DNA from: Leptolyngbyaceae cyanobacterium RU_5_1
GTDB lineage: Bacteria > Cyanobacteriota > Cyanobacteriia > Leptolyngbyales > Leptolyngbyaceae
Length of the DNA stretch: 64,000 nt
Direction: 5' to 3'
Assembly (NCBI GenBank): GCA_012034055.1
Contig: JAAUSG010000001.1
Span: 49,745-113,744 of the forward strand
How positions within the stretch are numbered: position 1 is the first letter of the stretch; each line of letters begins with the position of its first letter. The notes below the pieces were generated by a model. It saw nothing but the letters and a program-made list of their open reading frames with translations, searched no databases and had not been told where the DNA came from. Below, one piece after another: positions 1 to 8,760 of this stretch. Position numbers and translations under genes: made by a program.

Positions 1-783
1 TGTAATTTGCTGCCCCTGTTGCGTCAGCGAAAGATAACGAAGTGCATCCTGAATATACGGATGAATGTTCTGCCAGTAGAACTGAGGATAACTACGACGC
101 AAATCTCCGGGATTCTGGTATCCCAGCACTTTGTTCATCCCCGTTTCCTCAAACTCGTAAAACAAAGCCGTAATTTTCCTCAAGTAACGCGGATCACTAA
201 GCTGTCCAATCAAATCAGATGCTCTGACCAACCCTGGATAATTGATGGTGTCCTGATGGTCTTCAGCCGCTGGAACTGGAAAACGGGTCAGTTCAATGTT
301 GCGTTTAATTGTCTCCGTATCGAGCAGCTTGTGCCCACCAAACCGCTCCTCAATAAATAACTTTCCCCGATCAACGTGATAGGCCGTGAGCGCTGCATCC
401 GTAGCACCGGAGAGCAGGGAGATCATCGCTTCATCAATTCCAGTAGCACATAGATTACTTCGATCCTGTCGGCACACTCCCCGCACATAGCCAATATCAT
501 GGCAGGCAAGGGAAATGATGAAGTGTAACCAATCATCGGGTGAAACCCCACCTTCACGAATGTGCTTACCACGTAGCACCTCTTGCCCAACCAACGTGAC
601 TAAAATGGTGTGTTCAACGTCGTGATAGAGTGCATCGCTATTCGCAATATTTTCTAGAGCCATACCACCGGCCCAGGCAATGATGTCAGCGTAGTCAGAT
701 TTGAGATTGCCGTAGGTCTTTCGGTAACCTGCTTTTAGCTGTTGGACAAACGTGTTAATCAGGATTTCAGTGGCATTGAACAT
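1..783 (-). CDS. HD-domain metal-dependent phosphohydrolase (3' end outside window)
   Basis: Reading back from ATG at 783, the frame stays open for 261 codons to the window edge, so the C-terminus is missing. The histidine of YHDVEHT (about residue 50) and the HD doublet of SLACHDIGY (about residue 92) form the H...HD metal-binding pattern of HD-domain phosphohydrolases; later ENTIR-like helical segments contain AAEDHQDT. HD enzymes usually hydrolyse phosphoesters of nucleotides or signalling molecules, but nothing visible identifies the substrate. No signal peptide is seen, so it is probably cytosolic. It stands alone, with 218 bases separating it from the next gene. Confidence 0.8.
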   Translation of the reverse strand, partial: MFNATEILINTFVQQLKAGYRKTYGNLKSDYADIIAWAGGMALENIANSDALYHDVEHTILVTLVGQEVLRGKHIREGGVSPDDWLHFIISLACHDIGYVRGVCRQDRSNLCATGIDEAMISLLSGATDAALTAYHVDRGKLFIEERFGGHKLLDTETIKRNIELTRFPVPAAEDHQDTINYPGLVRASDLIGQLSDPRYLRKITALFYEFEETGMNKVLGYQNPGDLRRSYPQFYWQNIHPYIQDALRYLSLTQQGQQIT

Positions 784-1001
784 CGGTTGACCTCCAAGGG
801 TCAGGCTTGAATAGATGGGGCGATGCGTTTTCTGCACAGAACTATGCCAATGCGTTTTCCCTGGTTGCACTACGCCGTGCTCTTCTCTGCAGCTAGGATA
901 ATACACTGACTCAGGTAGTGACCACAGCACAACTCACCTGTAATGTGACACCACAGGTGAGTAACAACATTATTAACAAACGCAGGGATTAAATGTTGAC
1001 G

Positions 1002-1442
1002 TTAGCGGCATCCTGTAACGGAAGCCCTGTAAGTATTGCCAACAACCTCCACACCCCCCACAGACAGGTTCACCTGATAGGGACTTCCAGATACGCGCGA
1101 GGAACCCCTGATTTTAAAGGTTTGTCCTTTCCTGAGCTGAATCTTCTCGTTGAATACCTTATCAACAGAATCGTTCTGGTATTTCAGGTTCATTTGAATT
1201 GAGTAGAGTCCCTCATTCAAAGGGGTGATCGTTGCAACATAGGAACTGTATCCACTTGCTGAAAAGTCGGTGTTCCAGTTATGGCGGGCAATAGGGCCGG
1301 CTCCTGGAACTGAGACTTTCTTTTGCACCTGATAGCCAGGGCCACCGACAACTTTCAACCCTGAACAGGTTTGAGCGCTGACTGGTAGTGCAGCAAACAC
1401 GATCGCACCGACCACAGCCGTTCTTCCAATCCAACTCAGCAT
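1002..1442 (-). CDS. Small secreted protein of unknown function
   Basis: A 146-residue protein with a clear Sec signal peptide: MLSW, then a hydrophobic core ending ALPVSAQ, so cleavage is expected after Ala about 23. The start at 1442 is preferred over an ATG 21 bases upstream because GGAGG lies 4 bases before it and the shorter form has a canonical signal peptide. The mature part is rich in beta-prone Val, Tyr, Ser and Gly and has two cysteines, one just after the cleavage site (QTCSG) and one at the C-terminus (VTGCR), which could form a disulfide. I do not recognise a family; a periplasmic or extracellular beta-sandwich is a guess from composition. Confidence 0.6.
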   Translation of the reverse strand: MLSWIGRTAVVGAIVFAALPVSAQTCSGLKVVGGPGYQVQKKVSVPGAGPIARHNWNTDFSASGYSSYVATITPLNEGLYSIQMNLKYQNDSVDKVFNEKIQLRKGQTFKIRGSSRVSGSPYQVNLSVGGVEVVGNTYRASVTGCR

Positions 1443-1505
1443 ATTGCCTCCGCAGTTAAACATCCTTTTGGAACTTTTTTTGGAGATAGGACTGACGCAA
1501 ATGCT

Positions 1506-1907
1506 TCATAAAATACCGGATGAGGCTGCGTCTGGGTCAATCCCGCGCGATCGCACTATTTCTGCCAGGCGATCGGCACGCTGCCGTTCTTACTCTGCTT
1601 TTTGTCGTTCTTGCTTCACCAACTCCACCGCCCAGGGCAGTAATTGCCCTGCCTCATCCCACCAGCGCAGCCAATAGCCATCCCGTTCTTCTTTCTTGCC
1701 GCGCCAGGTGTCAAAGTTTGAAGCAATCAAATTCTCTGGCTGAATCCGCCCCGTGAGTTCTAAACTTTCGCGCAATGCGCCCGCAATCAGCGGTTGTCCA
1801 GTATTTTCCACAGGAGTATCATCCAGTATAAAGTCGGCGGGGGGCTTTTCCCAGGTGATGACCAATTCGGGGCGCTGACGAATGGGGGGATTGGGAGTAG
1901 CAACCAT
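1506..1907 (-). pseudogene. Uma2 family (DUF820) remnant
   Basis: The N-terminus MVATPNPPIRQ ... IVEN-like leader followed by DFILDDTPVENTGQPLI and IQPENLIASNF matches the start of Uma2-type PD-(D/E)XK nucleases. It then jumps directly to the family's coiled C-terminal tail (DGYWLRWWDEAGQLLPW ... ERQKAE), so the nuclease core is deleted. The tail continues in frame past a TAA at 1590-1592 as ERQRADRLAEIVRSRGIDPD to a TGA at 1506. The TAA stands where a Gln codon (CAA) is expected. A deletion plus a nonsense mutation argue for a dead gene. Confidence in the family comes from the recognisable tail. Confidence 0.65.
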
Positions 1908-1994
1908 CGCAGGGATCTCAAGACGAAGACTTCTTTAGTGTATGGCTGAAAGTGATGGCGGTACTACGCCACCGGAAAATTTACAGCAAGCATC

Positions 1995-2029
1995 AATCTA
2001 AAATCCAAAATCCAAAATCTAAAATTCAT
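1995..2029. repeat. Heptameric short tandem repeat (AATCCAA type)
   Basis: Five consecutive 7-base units of the form AATCYAA lie immediately before the stop codon of the LivG-type ATPase. Cyanobacterial chromosomes are known for intergenic heptamer tandem repeats; no function can be read from this one. Confidence 0.6.
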
Positions 2030-2832
2030 TCTCCTCCCAAATAGGCTTCAATCACGGCTGGATTATCTCTAACTTCGGCTGGATCGCCGAGTGCAATGAG
2101 TTGACCAAAGTCGAGAACTGCAATGCGATCGCACAAGCCCATCACCAGCGGCACATGGTGTTCAATCAGTAGCACGGTCAGGTTGAACTGGCGGCGGATG
2201 GCGCGGATAAAGTCACTCAACTGCTGCTTTTCATTGGGATTCATGCCAGCAGCAGGCTCATCCAACAGCAACACGTTTGGGTTAAGGGCAAGGGCACGCG
2301 CAATTTCCAGCCGTCGCTGATCGCCATAGGCAAAGTTTTTGGCTTTTTCAGTGGCGCGATCGCCCAGTCCAACCAGGTTCAGCAGTTCATGGGCCGTCTC
2401 GTAGGTTTTGCGCTCCTCTTGCGGCGCAGGCGGTAGCCCCATCACACCGGTAAACAGACCACTGCGAGTGTGAATATGCTGCGCAATCATCACATTTTCC
2501 AGAGCAGTCAGATCGGCAAACAACCGAATATTTTGAAACGTTCGAGCAATACCCCGTGCAGCAATTTGAAAGGGACGCAGCCGAGAAATTTCCTCACCTT
2601 CGTGGAGCAGCTCTCCACTGGACGGTTGAATCAGACCCGTGACCAGATTAAACAGCGTCGTTTTACCCGCTCCATTGGGACCAATCAGCCCAAAAATCTC
2701 GCCTGGATGCACAGTAAACGAAACATGATTCACCGCCACCAGTCCACCAAAGCGGCGAGTCAATCCGTTCGCTTCCAGGACAACGGACGATTCAGGTTGG
2801 GCGATCGCATCCGTTGCCTGCGCTTGAATCAT
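2026..2832 (-). CDS. livG: ABC transporter ATP-binding protein, LivG/NatA type
   Basis: A 268-residue ATPase subunit of a branched-chain or neutral amino-acid ABC importer. Walker [10 protein letters not shown] is at residues 51-59, the Q-loop FQNIRLF near 99, the signature region [15 protein letters not shown] at 168-181 (YGDQ in place of LSGGQ, usual for the LivG group), Walker B VLLLDEP at 187-193 and the switch histidine in LIEHH near 225. Length and the RTFQNIRLF segment fit LivG rather than the shorter LivF. In cyanobacteria the equivalent subunit is NatA of the N-I neutral amino-acid permease. The permease, LivF and binding-protein genes are not beside it, so the transporter is scattered or encoded elsewhere, as in other cyanobacteria. 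Confidence 0.85.
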   Translation of the reverse strand: MIQAQATDAIAQPESSVVLEANGLTRRFGGLVAVNHVSFTVHPGEIFGLIGPNGAGKTTLFNLVTGLIQPSSGELLHEGEEISRLRPFQIAARGIARTFQNIRLFADLTALENVMIAQHIHTRSGLFTGVMGLPPAPQEERKTYETAHELLNLVGLGDRATEKAKNFAYGDQRRLEIARALALNPNVLLLDEPAAGMNPNEKQQLSDFIRAIRRQFNLTVLLIEHHVPLVMGLCDRIAVLDFGQLIALGDPAEVRDNPAVIEAYLGGE

Positions 2833-2914
2833 GATCTGAAGACCGTGTGTTGGGATACTTGCAATTCTGCCAGTCGAACGTGGCCATTCTCAAGCTGTAG
2901 TCTGTGATTTCTAT

Positions 2915-3391
2915 TCATTCGCCAGACATATTTTGCTGACTGATTTGCTTATACAACGCTTCATCTAATTGCCCCTTGCCAGTTTGAAACAGCCATCGCT
3001 CTAACCGACGGTTTTGATCCGTAAACTGTTTAGATTGGTCATTCTGTTTTGCTACGACTAACCCATTGGAAATCAGTATTTCGTTGTAACCTTCAATGTT
3101 CTCGTTCGGTTTCGTGACAATCAATCCGCGATACCCCAGCCCCTCATTCACAGAGCTTTTTCCCTGGTGTTGAGGCAACGCTTCAAGTCGGCTGACAAAT
3201 TCTTTGGCTTCTTGTGAGGTTAGCTCCCACTGGGGATTGGGTCTACCGCTAAATACATCCAGTTCTACTTGCATTTTTTCACCTCCTGAAAACGGGGTAA
3301 CACATCCAAGTAAAGCAAGGAAAGTTAGGGAAAAGAATAAACCTGTAGTCTTTCCAGAAGTGGATTGAAGAAGTGAATTGGTTCGTTTCAT
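2915..3391 (-). CDS. Lipoprotein with FSGRPxPxW domain
   Basis: About 158 residues from ATG 3391 (a GTG 12 bases upstream is the alternative). A hydrophobic leader ends in LALLGC, a lipobox, so the protein is probably a lipid-anchored envelope protein. After the cysteine comes VELDVFSGRPNPQW, an 'EAxxFVxxL' helix and GLGYRGLIV. The same arrangement (VFSGRPDPEW ... GLGFRGLMI) begins the protein encoded at 5470-6399, so both share one undescribed N-terminal domain of about 60 residues. The remainder is polar and helical. It lies just upstream, in the direction of transcription, of livG and downstream of the I9-like protein and subtilase. Function unknown. Confidence 0.65.
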   Translation of the reverse strand: MKRTNSLLQSTSGKTTGLFFSLTFLALLGCVTPFSGGEKMQVELDVFSGRPNPQWELTSQEAKEFVSRLEALPQHQGKSSVNEGLGYRGLIVTKPNENIEGYNEILISNGLVVAKQNDQSKQFTDQNRRLERWLFQTGKGQLDEALYKQISQQNMSGE

Positions 3392-3566
3392 AATAGAACA
3401 CACAAACTAGCGTTAGCGTCACTGCAACTCGGCGATCGCCTGATTTATACCTGCTTGAAATGACGTTCAAAACGACTGGTAAGTTGCGGCGAAATGGCTA
3501 TGGCTTTTAGGTTTGGATCGTGTTTTTTATACTTTTGAAAGTTATTAAAAGATAATGCCTTTAAGT

Positions 3567-3794
3567 TTAAATCGCCTGCATCTCTTGATCCACCTCAACA
3601 TCAACGACACCGGACACACTCTTTAGTTCTTGCATCCTGGATTGAGAAGCTTCGCCAGTAATGATGCCAGTACCAGGCAGCACGTTATTCACTTGCATTC
3701 CCATTGATTGTAAAGCGGTGGCTACAGACTGAATTTCTAGTCGATGTTGGTCATCAACCGTGACGATAATCTGCTCTACGTGTTCGTCAGACAT
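3567..3794 (-). CDS. Small I9-propeptide-like protein
   Basis: A 75-residue protein with a strong ribosome binding site (AGGAGG, 6 bases before ATG). The alternating pattern EQIIVTVDD ... LEIQSVATALQSMGMQV ... GTGIITGEAS ... VSGVVDVEVDQEMQAI is that of a beta-alpha-beta ferredoxin-like fold as found in subtilisin propeptides (inhibitor I9). It sits 130 bases downstream of a subtilase gene on the same strand. I infer a free-standing inhibitor or folding partner of that subtilase. Similar small proteins are sometimes labelled 'ketohydroxyglutarate aldolase' in databases, a name this sequence does not support. Confidence 0.6.
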   Translation of the reverse strand: MSDEHVEQIIVTVDDQHRLEIQSVATALQSMGMQVNNVLPGTGIITGEASQSRMQELKSVSGVVDVEVDQEMQAI

Positions 3795-3921
3795 ACCTGA
3801 CCTCCTGTTAGCTATATTCCTTGGGCAACTGCCTTCACTATAGCTATCGCGAAGTGCTGAGTGTCTCAGCTTCAGGTACTGATTTAAGGGTGGGCAATGC
3901 CCACCCTTAGTTAGGCTGGCG

Positions 3922-5229
3922 TTACTGCGGGGACTGTGCCAGACCGCTACCTACATCCGCGCTGGGTAACGGCATCCGCCTGGCTGTCCAGATTAGATAG
4001 AGCCACAGTAATGGGCCACGAACGCCGTATGCCTGGGAATACAGGGCCGCAATCCCGGCCACATGCGGAGTCGCCATGCTCGTACCTCTGAAAGACGCAT
4101 AACGTCCTTTATTCATCGGTACCGATGAGTACACTGCGACTCCAGGAGCCGCGATATCGACACTCGCTCCTAAGTCTGGGCCAGAGGTAGCTGAGAAGGA
4201 AGCCAACTGCAGTCCACTATCAATGGCTGCAACGGACATAATTGATGGGCTATTGGCGGGTTGTCCAACCGTACCGGGGGGCATGGAAACTTGTTGTCGA
4301 TGGTTGCCTGCGGCAGCCACAATCAAGCACCCATTTTCCAGGGCCCGGCGACCGACCGTTTCATAGGCCGTTGACGGGGTAGGCACCGTATTTCCTAACG
4401 ACATCGAGATCACCTGACACTGATTGGCGATCGCCCATTCCATCCCAGCCAGAATCCAGGCACCATTCCCACTACCAGAATTGCTCAGAACCTTGCCCAC
4501 ATAAATGGTCGATTCGTAGGCGACCCCATACCGGCGGCCGTTCAGATCCTTAAATCCACAGGCCGTGCCAATGCAGTGAGTGCCGTGACCTTGCCCATCC
4601 TGAACCTCTTCTCCCGGTACGAACGACTGTGACACAATCGATCGCCCCCTAAAATCGGGATGGTTCAGATCCATGCCCGTATCCAGTACAGCCACTCTAA
4701 TCCCCCGCCCGGTATAGCGTGAGGTGGTCGCTTTGGTTGCCTTCAAGCCCCAGGTAGATTGGGCATCGTCAGCAAATACCGCCATTGGCTGCGCTCCATT
4801 CCCGGTCTCGTGCGGTGCTGTTGTGGCAACCTTCTGATACAGGTGATCGGCGGCATCGCGATAGCCCTGCAAATAATCTTTCTGTAATTCAACCTCAAGG
4901 GCGTAGAAGACCCGCTCTGGTTCAACGGCCAAAATCGCTGACTCCTCGCCTGCGGCGGACATCACTCTGCTCAAAGCCTCATCGTCCATCGAGACGACGG
5001 CCACTCCTAGAGTGGGGAACACTGCCCCACCCACTTCGTCGAGTTGACTCAGGTCTAGCGCAGACTCTGGGAAGTCTGCCGCATTGAGGAGTCCTGCAAT
5101 GCCAGCCTGATCTCTCAGGGCAGCCACCCCTTCCGTTACGGAATTATCGCGGAACGTAACAATGTATCGTCCTGTTGTTTCATCTGCCTGGGCGGAGTTT
5201 GGAACGGAAAAACTAGCTTGTTCAGACAT
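3922..5229 (-). CDS. Subtilisin-like serine peptidase (S8) with I9 propeptide
   Basis: A 435-residue S8 peptidase. Residues about 19-105 (GRYIVTFRDNSV ... AILAVEPERVFYAL) form an I9-type inhibitory propeptide; the catalytic Asp is in VAVLDTGMD (about 183), the His in GHGTHCIGT (about 218), the oxyanion Asn in AAAGNHRQ, and the Ser in RGTSMATPHVAG (about 383). ATG 5229 is chosen over GTG 5235 because AAAGG lies 5 bases upstream. Unlike most secreted subtilases it has no Sec or Tat signal; the N-terminus is MSEQASFSVPNSA, so it is either intracellular or exported by another route. The tail MPLPSADVGSGL recurs in the dead copy at 6499-6798. Neighbours suggest it belongs to a peptidase cluster. 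Confidence 0.9.
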   Translation of the reverse strand: MSEQASFSVPNSAQADETTGRYIVTFRDNSVTEGVAALRDQAGIAGLLNAADFPESALDLSQLDEVGGAVFPTLGVAVVSMDDEALSRVMSAAGEESAILAVEPERVFYALEVELQKDYLQGYRDAADHLYQKVATTAPHETGNGAQPMAVFADDAQSTWGLKATKATTSRYTGRGIRVAVLDTGMDLNHPDFRGRSIVSQSFVPGEEVQDGQGHGTHCIGTACGFKDLNGRRYGVAYESTIYVGKVLSNSGSGNGAWILAGMEWAIANQCQVISMSLGNTVPTPSTAYETVGRRALENGCLIVAAAGNHRQQVSMPPGTVGQPANSPSIMSVAAIDSGLQLASFSATSGPDLGASVDIAAPGVAVYSSVPMNKGRYASFRGTSMATPHVAGIAALYSQAYGVRGPLLWLYLIWTARRMPLPSADVGSGLAQSPQ

Positions 5230-5303
5230 AAACACCTTTTATTGATTGTTTGACGGTTGTGATCGGTAATCCAACACTTCTCGGTTTGTGTTGTCAATTT
5301 AGA

Positions 5304-5396
5304 GATCCCCCCCAATCCCCCTTGGCAAGGGGGGCTTTCAAACCAAGACTGGTAGGGGTTCCCCCTTAATAAGGGGGGCTAGGGGGGAGAGCGCAG
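5304..5396. repeat. Intergenic palindromic G/C-run repeat
   Basis: Two palindromes sit side by side in the 240-base gap: CCCCCTTGGCAAGGGGG at about 5317 and CCCCCTTAATAAGGGGGG at about 5361, followed by CTAGGGGGG. The second core also lies inside both copies of the 188-bp element described at 26071 and 43575. It is a widespread type of cyanobacterial intergenic repeat able to form hairpins; it may end transcription, but that is inference. Confidence 0.55.
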
Positions 5397-5469
5397 AGCG
5401 CACGCTTCGCGAACGATGCAGAGGCTTCAGAGCTTCTACAAATAGTCCACAGATCGGGTACGGCAGCGT

Positions 5470-6399
5470 TTAATTAATCTTTTGACTTCGACAGGTGTAG
5501 AAGTAACCGCAGAAGATGGTGTATGGCCCGCGATCGCAGGTAGCTGGGTTAGAAATAACTTTGCCACTGTTGTCAACATTCCGAACAGCTGTTGAACCGG
5601 GTTTGTGTGCCCAATACCCTTCCCGCATCAGGCGATACCAGTGAAAATCATTAAAGCCTGGACCGGGTGCAATCACCAATGCCACCAGATAGCGAGGTGC
5701 CTCCGAATCTGGGAAGCAATCATAGCGGCGATGCAATCCGTCGCATAGGGCAGCACGGGTTACTTCTGCACAGTTAATGGCAGTGTACATATGACCGCAA
5801 CCCCGCCCAGGCTGGGCGAAGGTATCTGTACGCTTATTGCTCGCATAGTTATAGCAGTTGTTGCGTGAGCGGATGTTAGGGTCATTGTTCCAGAACCCAG
5901 GATTGTAAGGCGATGTATCATAGGTACAGGACGCCGCTATCTCAACGGGTGCCTCCACTGCCATCATCTGAGGCAATCCTTCAACATCGGGAACGGATAC
6001 TCGACTTGTGGTCTCTAGCTGCTGTTGCAGGAAACTCTGGAGCATTTCTCCCAGGGGCAATCCCCCTTCGCTGATAGAAGCGGATTCTGGAGAGATTTCA
6101 GCACTACTCATAGAGCTAATCAAACGCTCAGCAATCTCGTTTGCTTTAGAACTAGTAGCACCAGAACCCGCCGCCATATACATGCTGGCGGGCAGTTCAA
6201 AGTCTTTAGACAGCTCATCAGAAAGGGGTTCAATCATCAGACCCCGAAACCCTAATCCAGCTTCTACTGGTGCTGTCTGGGACACAACAGTACGATTTTT
6301 GGCAATCTCTTTAAGCATTGTGCGAGCTTCTTGCTCGTCTGTAATAATCCATTCAGGGTCGGGTCTTCCAGAAAAGACATTGGCAGTAATTCGTAGCAT
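5470..6399 (-). CDS. FSGRPxPxW-domain protein with Cys/His C-terminal domain
   Basis: A 309-residue protein from ATG 6399 (GGAG 7 bases upstream; the TTG just before it is less likely). Residues 1-60 carry the VFSGRPDPEW ... GLGFRGLMI domain shared with the lipoprotein at 2915. After a low-complexity Ser/Ala/Glu linker, residues 155-309 form a cysteine-rich domain: NNCYNYA (Cys182), DFHWYRL (His253), AHKPGST, NVDNSG and a final FCGYFYTC. The Cys...His...Asp/Asn order resembles NlpC/papain-like cysteine peptidase folds and, from memory, animal 'insoluble matrix shell protein 1'-like proteins. Catalysis is inferred only. There is no signal peptide despite about eleven cysteines. It lies between an intact and a dead subtilase. 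Confidence 0.65.
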   Translation of the reverse strand: MLRITANVFSGRPDPEWIITDEQEARTMLKEIAKNRTVVSQTAPVEAGLGFRGLMIEPLSDELSKDFELPASMYMAAGSGATSSKANEIAERLISSMSSAEISPESASISEGGLPLGEMLQSFLQQQLETTSRVSVPDVEGLPQMMAVEAPVEIAASCTYDTSPYNPGFWNNDPNIRSRNNCYNYASNKRTDTFAQPGRGCGHMYTAINCAEVTRAALCDGLHRRYDCFPDSEAPRYLVALVIAPGPGFNDFHWYRLMREGYWAHKPGSTAVRNVDNSGKVISNPATCDRGPYTIFCGYFYTCRSQKIN

Positions 6400-6498
6400 C
6401 AATCATCTCCTAGCTTGTAAACGAATACGCCATCGATTGAATTTGCTATTCCGCAATGGTTTGATTATGCCTGTAGCGATCGCACCTCGACACTACCC

Positions 6499-6798
6499 TT
6501 ACGGGTGATTTCCCGCTGTCAACAAATATTGGCGAATCAGGGAGCCTGCACCAAGCCCTGAACCAACATCAACGGAAGGTAAGGGCAATCGTCGCGCCAA
6601 TCGCGCCAGCAAATTCCAGAAATCTTGTCCTCTCAGTCCAGTTGCCTCGGCATGAAGCGCAGCAATACCGGTCAGATGAGGCGCATCTATTTGTGCAGTA
6701 GAAAATTGATGCTTACGCTGTTGCGATCGCATCCTCCGCAGAATGCTAATTTTTGGGGTTCTCCGATAAGTTGAAATACTTTTCGGTTGATCGATCAA
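6499..6798 (-). pseudogene. Subtilase C-terminal remnant
   Basis: The segment IDAPHLTGIAALHAEATGLRG followed by LARLARRLPLPSVDVGSGL aligns with the C-terminal end of the subtilase at 3922-5229 (TPHVAGIAALYSQAYGVRG ... RRMPLPSADVGSGL). The stretch that should hold the catalytic Ser motif GTSMA is replaced by FSTAQID, and nothing upstream encodes the Asp or His motifs. I read it as the fossil of a second, tandem subtilase. The apparent ATG at 6798 is only the first ATG in an unrelated leading sequence. Confidence 0.6.
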
Positions 6799-6823
6799 CT
6801 CGTTAATTTAGATTGACAAACCA

Positions 6824-7261
6824 CTAAGAGCGAATTTCGACAGCTTGCGCTGTGAGAGCCATGCTGTCGAAGTTAGACGGTTGTCCGCTGATCTGAACGC
6901 GAACTCCGGGCTTCAAGCTCCAGGGATTGATGGTGTTACCCTGTTGAGTCACCGTTGTGTTGGCTTGCAGAGCCACATAATAGCGCCCCGAATTTGTCGT
7001 GACCGTCAATTGCAAGGGCGATGTTTCCATCACTTGTTCAACAGTGCCTTCAATGATCATGGCAATTTGGGGCGTGGCAGCGGTGGGCGTGGATGAAACC
7101 GATTGATCAGAAGAAACTGATTGATTGGGATCGTAGATGCTCATAGCAGCGGGTTCCTGGACGGTGGGCAGCGGAGAAGGCGCGGCTTGATAGCTTGTGC
7201 AAGCCAGCAACAGTGAACCCACGCCGATCAAACTGCCCCAGAGAATGGTGTTGAAGTGCAT
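6824..7261 (-). CDS. Small lipoprotein with OB-like C-terminal domain
   Basis: A 145-residue protein whose leader MHFNTILWGSLIGVGSLLL ends in LLAC, a lipobox, giving a predicted lipid-anchored Cys about 21. A Ser/Thr/Pro/Gln-rich linker of about 45 residues leads to a compact domain, IIEGTVEQVMETSPLQLTV ... YYVALQANTTVTQQG ... LKPGVRVQISGQ, whose strand pattern resembles small OB-fold or DUF5666-type domains. Probably an envelope protein of unknown function. It lies between the subtilase remnant and the V8-like protease on the same strand. Confidence 0.6.
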   Translation of the reverse strand: MHFNTILWGSLIGVGSLLLACTSYQAAPSPLPTVQEPAAMSIYDPNQSVSSDQSVSSTPTAATPQIAMIIEGTVEQVMETSPLQLTVTTNSGRYYVALQANTTVTQQGNTINPWSLKPGVRVQISGQPSNFDSMALTAQAVEIRS

Positions 7262-7419
7262 ATCCTATCGTACTCCTGGAAAAAGATTGTTGTGCGCGAT
7301 CGCGCCTGATCTCTATTAAGCCTGCTGCTGCATCAATCGTCGGGATGGTTTCCAGAACTGATACAAAACCGGGTCGCGGCGATTTCACCCCTCTCCGCCG
7401 CGACCTGTCTATGATCGGT

Positions 7420-8352
7420 CTAGCAGGGAATATTTCGCCAAGCTAGCATATTGTCGAATACGGGTTTGGTGATCCGGGTCGCGCTGTTGGGACAACCACC
7501 ATAGGCATGCACACCCACCGCATGACGTTCACCATTCAGAAAGCGCCAAACTGGGCTACCACTCTGTCCGCCAATGGTATCAATCATGTAGTAGATCTTG
7601 AGATCTTCAACGCGACTGATCGACCCTGCATTGAACCACATCGTGCCAACGGGCTTGTCTGCGGGATAGCCAGCCGTATTCACAAACAAGTTGTTGAGCG
7701 AGTCGTTGGAGAGGTGAGCAAAGCCAAACCAGCCGACTCGATTGCCCAAATTGCAGTTGGGCAGAATGATGGCACCGTAGTCAAATTCGGGTTTGCTGTC
7801 TTGAGTCCAACCCGTGACACTGCGGAAGGAAGTGCCCACTTGAGAACCATAGGGACGAGCATTGCCATCCATGCCAGGCACAACTTCGATCGAACGTGCC
7901 CAGCCGCCATTGGCTCTGCTGAAAACACAGTGTCCTGCCGTCATGACCGTGCGAGCACCGATAAACCAACCGGTGCCAACAAATTGAGCACCATCGGGAA
8001 AGGTAATGAACAGTTTGCAAATCCAGCGCCAGGGCAGGTTGGTCGCAGGGGTAATGCGAGTGCGATCGTCGGCACCACATACAGTTTCTGGAGACAAATA
8101 CACAGTAGCAGCCGCATCGGGCAAATTAGCAAGGGCAGGTGCGCCAACACCATCAGCACTGACTTCACCAAGTGCTCGAGTGGGATCAAACCCAGCAACC
8201 ATTTCAATCTCACCTTGAGTCGATTCGCCCTGAAAGTCTGTTGCAATCAGTGATTCTCCGCTCAATGTGCTACCGTCGCTTGATACTGCTTCGTGCAGTT
8301 TGGCAGCAACGGTTGCTTGCTGCTCAGAGGAAACCGTTTCGTGCATTCCCAT
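7420..8352 (-). CDS. V8-like (S1B) trypsin-fold serine protease
   Basis: A 310-residue protein with a complete catalytic triad of the glutamyl-endopeptidase type: His141 in MTAGHCVFS, Asp191 in EFDYGAIIL and Ser264 in GGQSGSPVW. About 100 residues precede the protease domain and contain no Sec or Tat signal (MGMHETVSSEQQATVAAK); they may act as a propeptide or a targeting region. AAGGAG lies about 10 bases before the ATG. Disulfide-capable cysteine pairs are present at the domain ends (VCGADD, NIPC). Together with the subtilase and the Cys/His protein it makes a cluster of three putative hydrolases lacking standard secretion signals. Confidence 0.85.
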   Translation of the reverse strand: MGMHETVSSEQQATVAAKLHEAVSSDGSTLSGESLIATDFQGESTQGEIEMVAGFDPTRALGEVSADGVGAPALANLPDAAATVYLSPETVCGADDRTRITPATNLPWRWICKLFITFPDGAQFVGTGWFIGARTVMTAGHCVFSRANGGWARSIEVVPGMDGNARPYGSQVGTSFRSVTGWTQDSKPEFDYGAIILPNCNLGNRVGWFGFAHLSNDSLNNLFVNTAGYPADKPVGTMWFNAGSISRVEDLKIYYMIDTIGGQSGSPVWRFLNGERHAVGVHAYGGCPNSATRITKPVFDNMLAWRNIPC

Positions 8353-8760
8353 GTTTATTCTTCTCCTTAGATTTGATAGTTTTCACGTGGATGCAGTACG
8401 AGATTAATCAGGGAGTCAGAAGTCAGAATCCAGAATTCAGGAGGTTTTTGCTGTTTTGGCGGCAGCTGAATTCTGACTAATGCGGTCGTTCACTTAGAGA
8501 ACGTATATCGCTGCAGATAACCTGCATGATTGATGCCGTGATGCTCGTGTAGTCGGTCTGTATCTCTTTCGATTGTGGCTGGGGCGATCGCGATCTGACG
8601 GTACCCGCAGGGGGTGATTTTGCTTGTTCGCCAATTATTAGGCAGCACAAAACAGCCGCAGGCATGCAGCTTGAGGGTGAGTATAAAGCAAGACGAAGCG
8701 AAACGTCGTTCCACTTCGTCCTGCACTCAATTCATTTTCAGCGATGCTGAGCCAGAATCG
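8353..8760. other. Intergenic stretch without a recognisable gene
   Basis: About 400 bases between the V8-like protease and the 2OG oxygenase. Short open frames exist on both strands, but none has a convincing ribosome site, domain or coding bias. No repeat of the families described elsewhere is present. Confidence 0.5.

Noticed and set aside
7507..8253. A 248-codon open frame opposite the V8-like protease
   Set aside because: A shadow of the protease gene; no ribosome site or domain, biased composition.
8490..8726. A 78-codon minus-strand frame
   Set aside because: Starts without a ribosome site, shows no conserved motif, and overlaps another equally poor frame.
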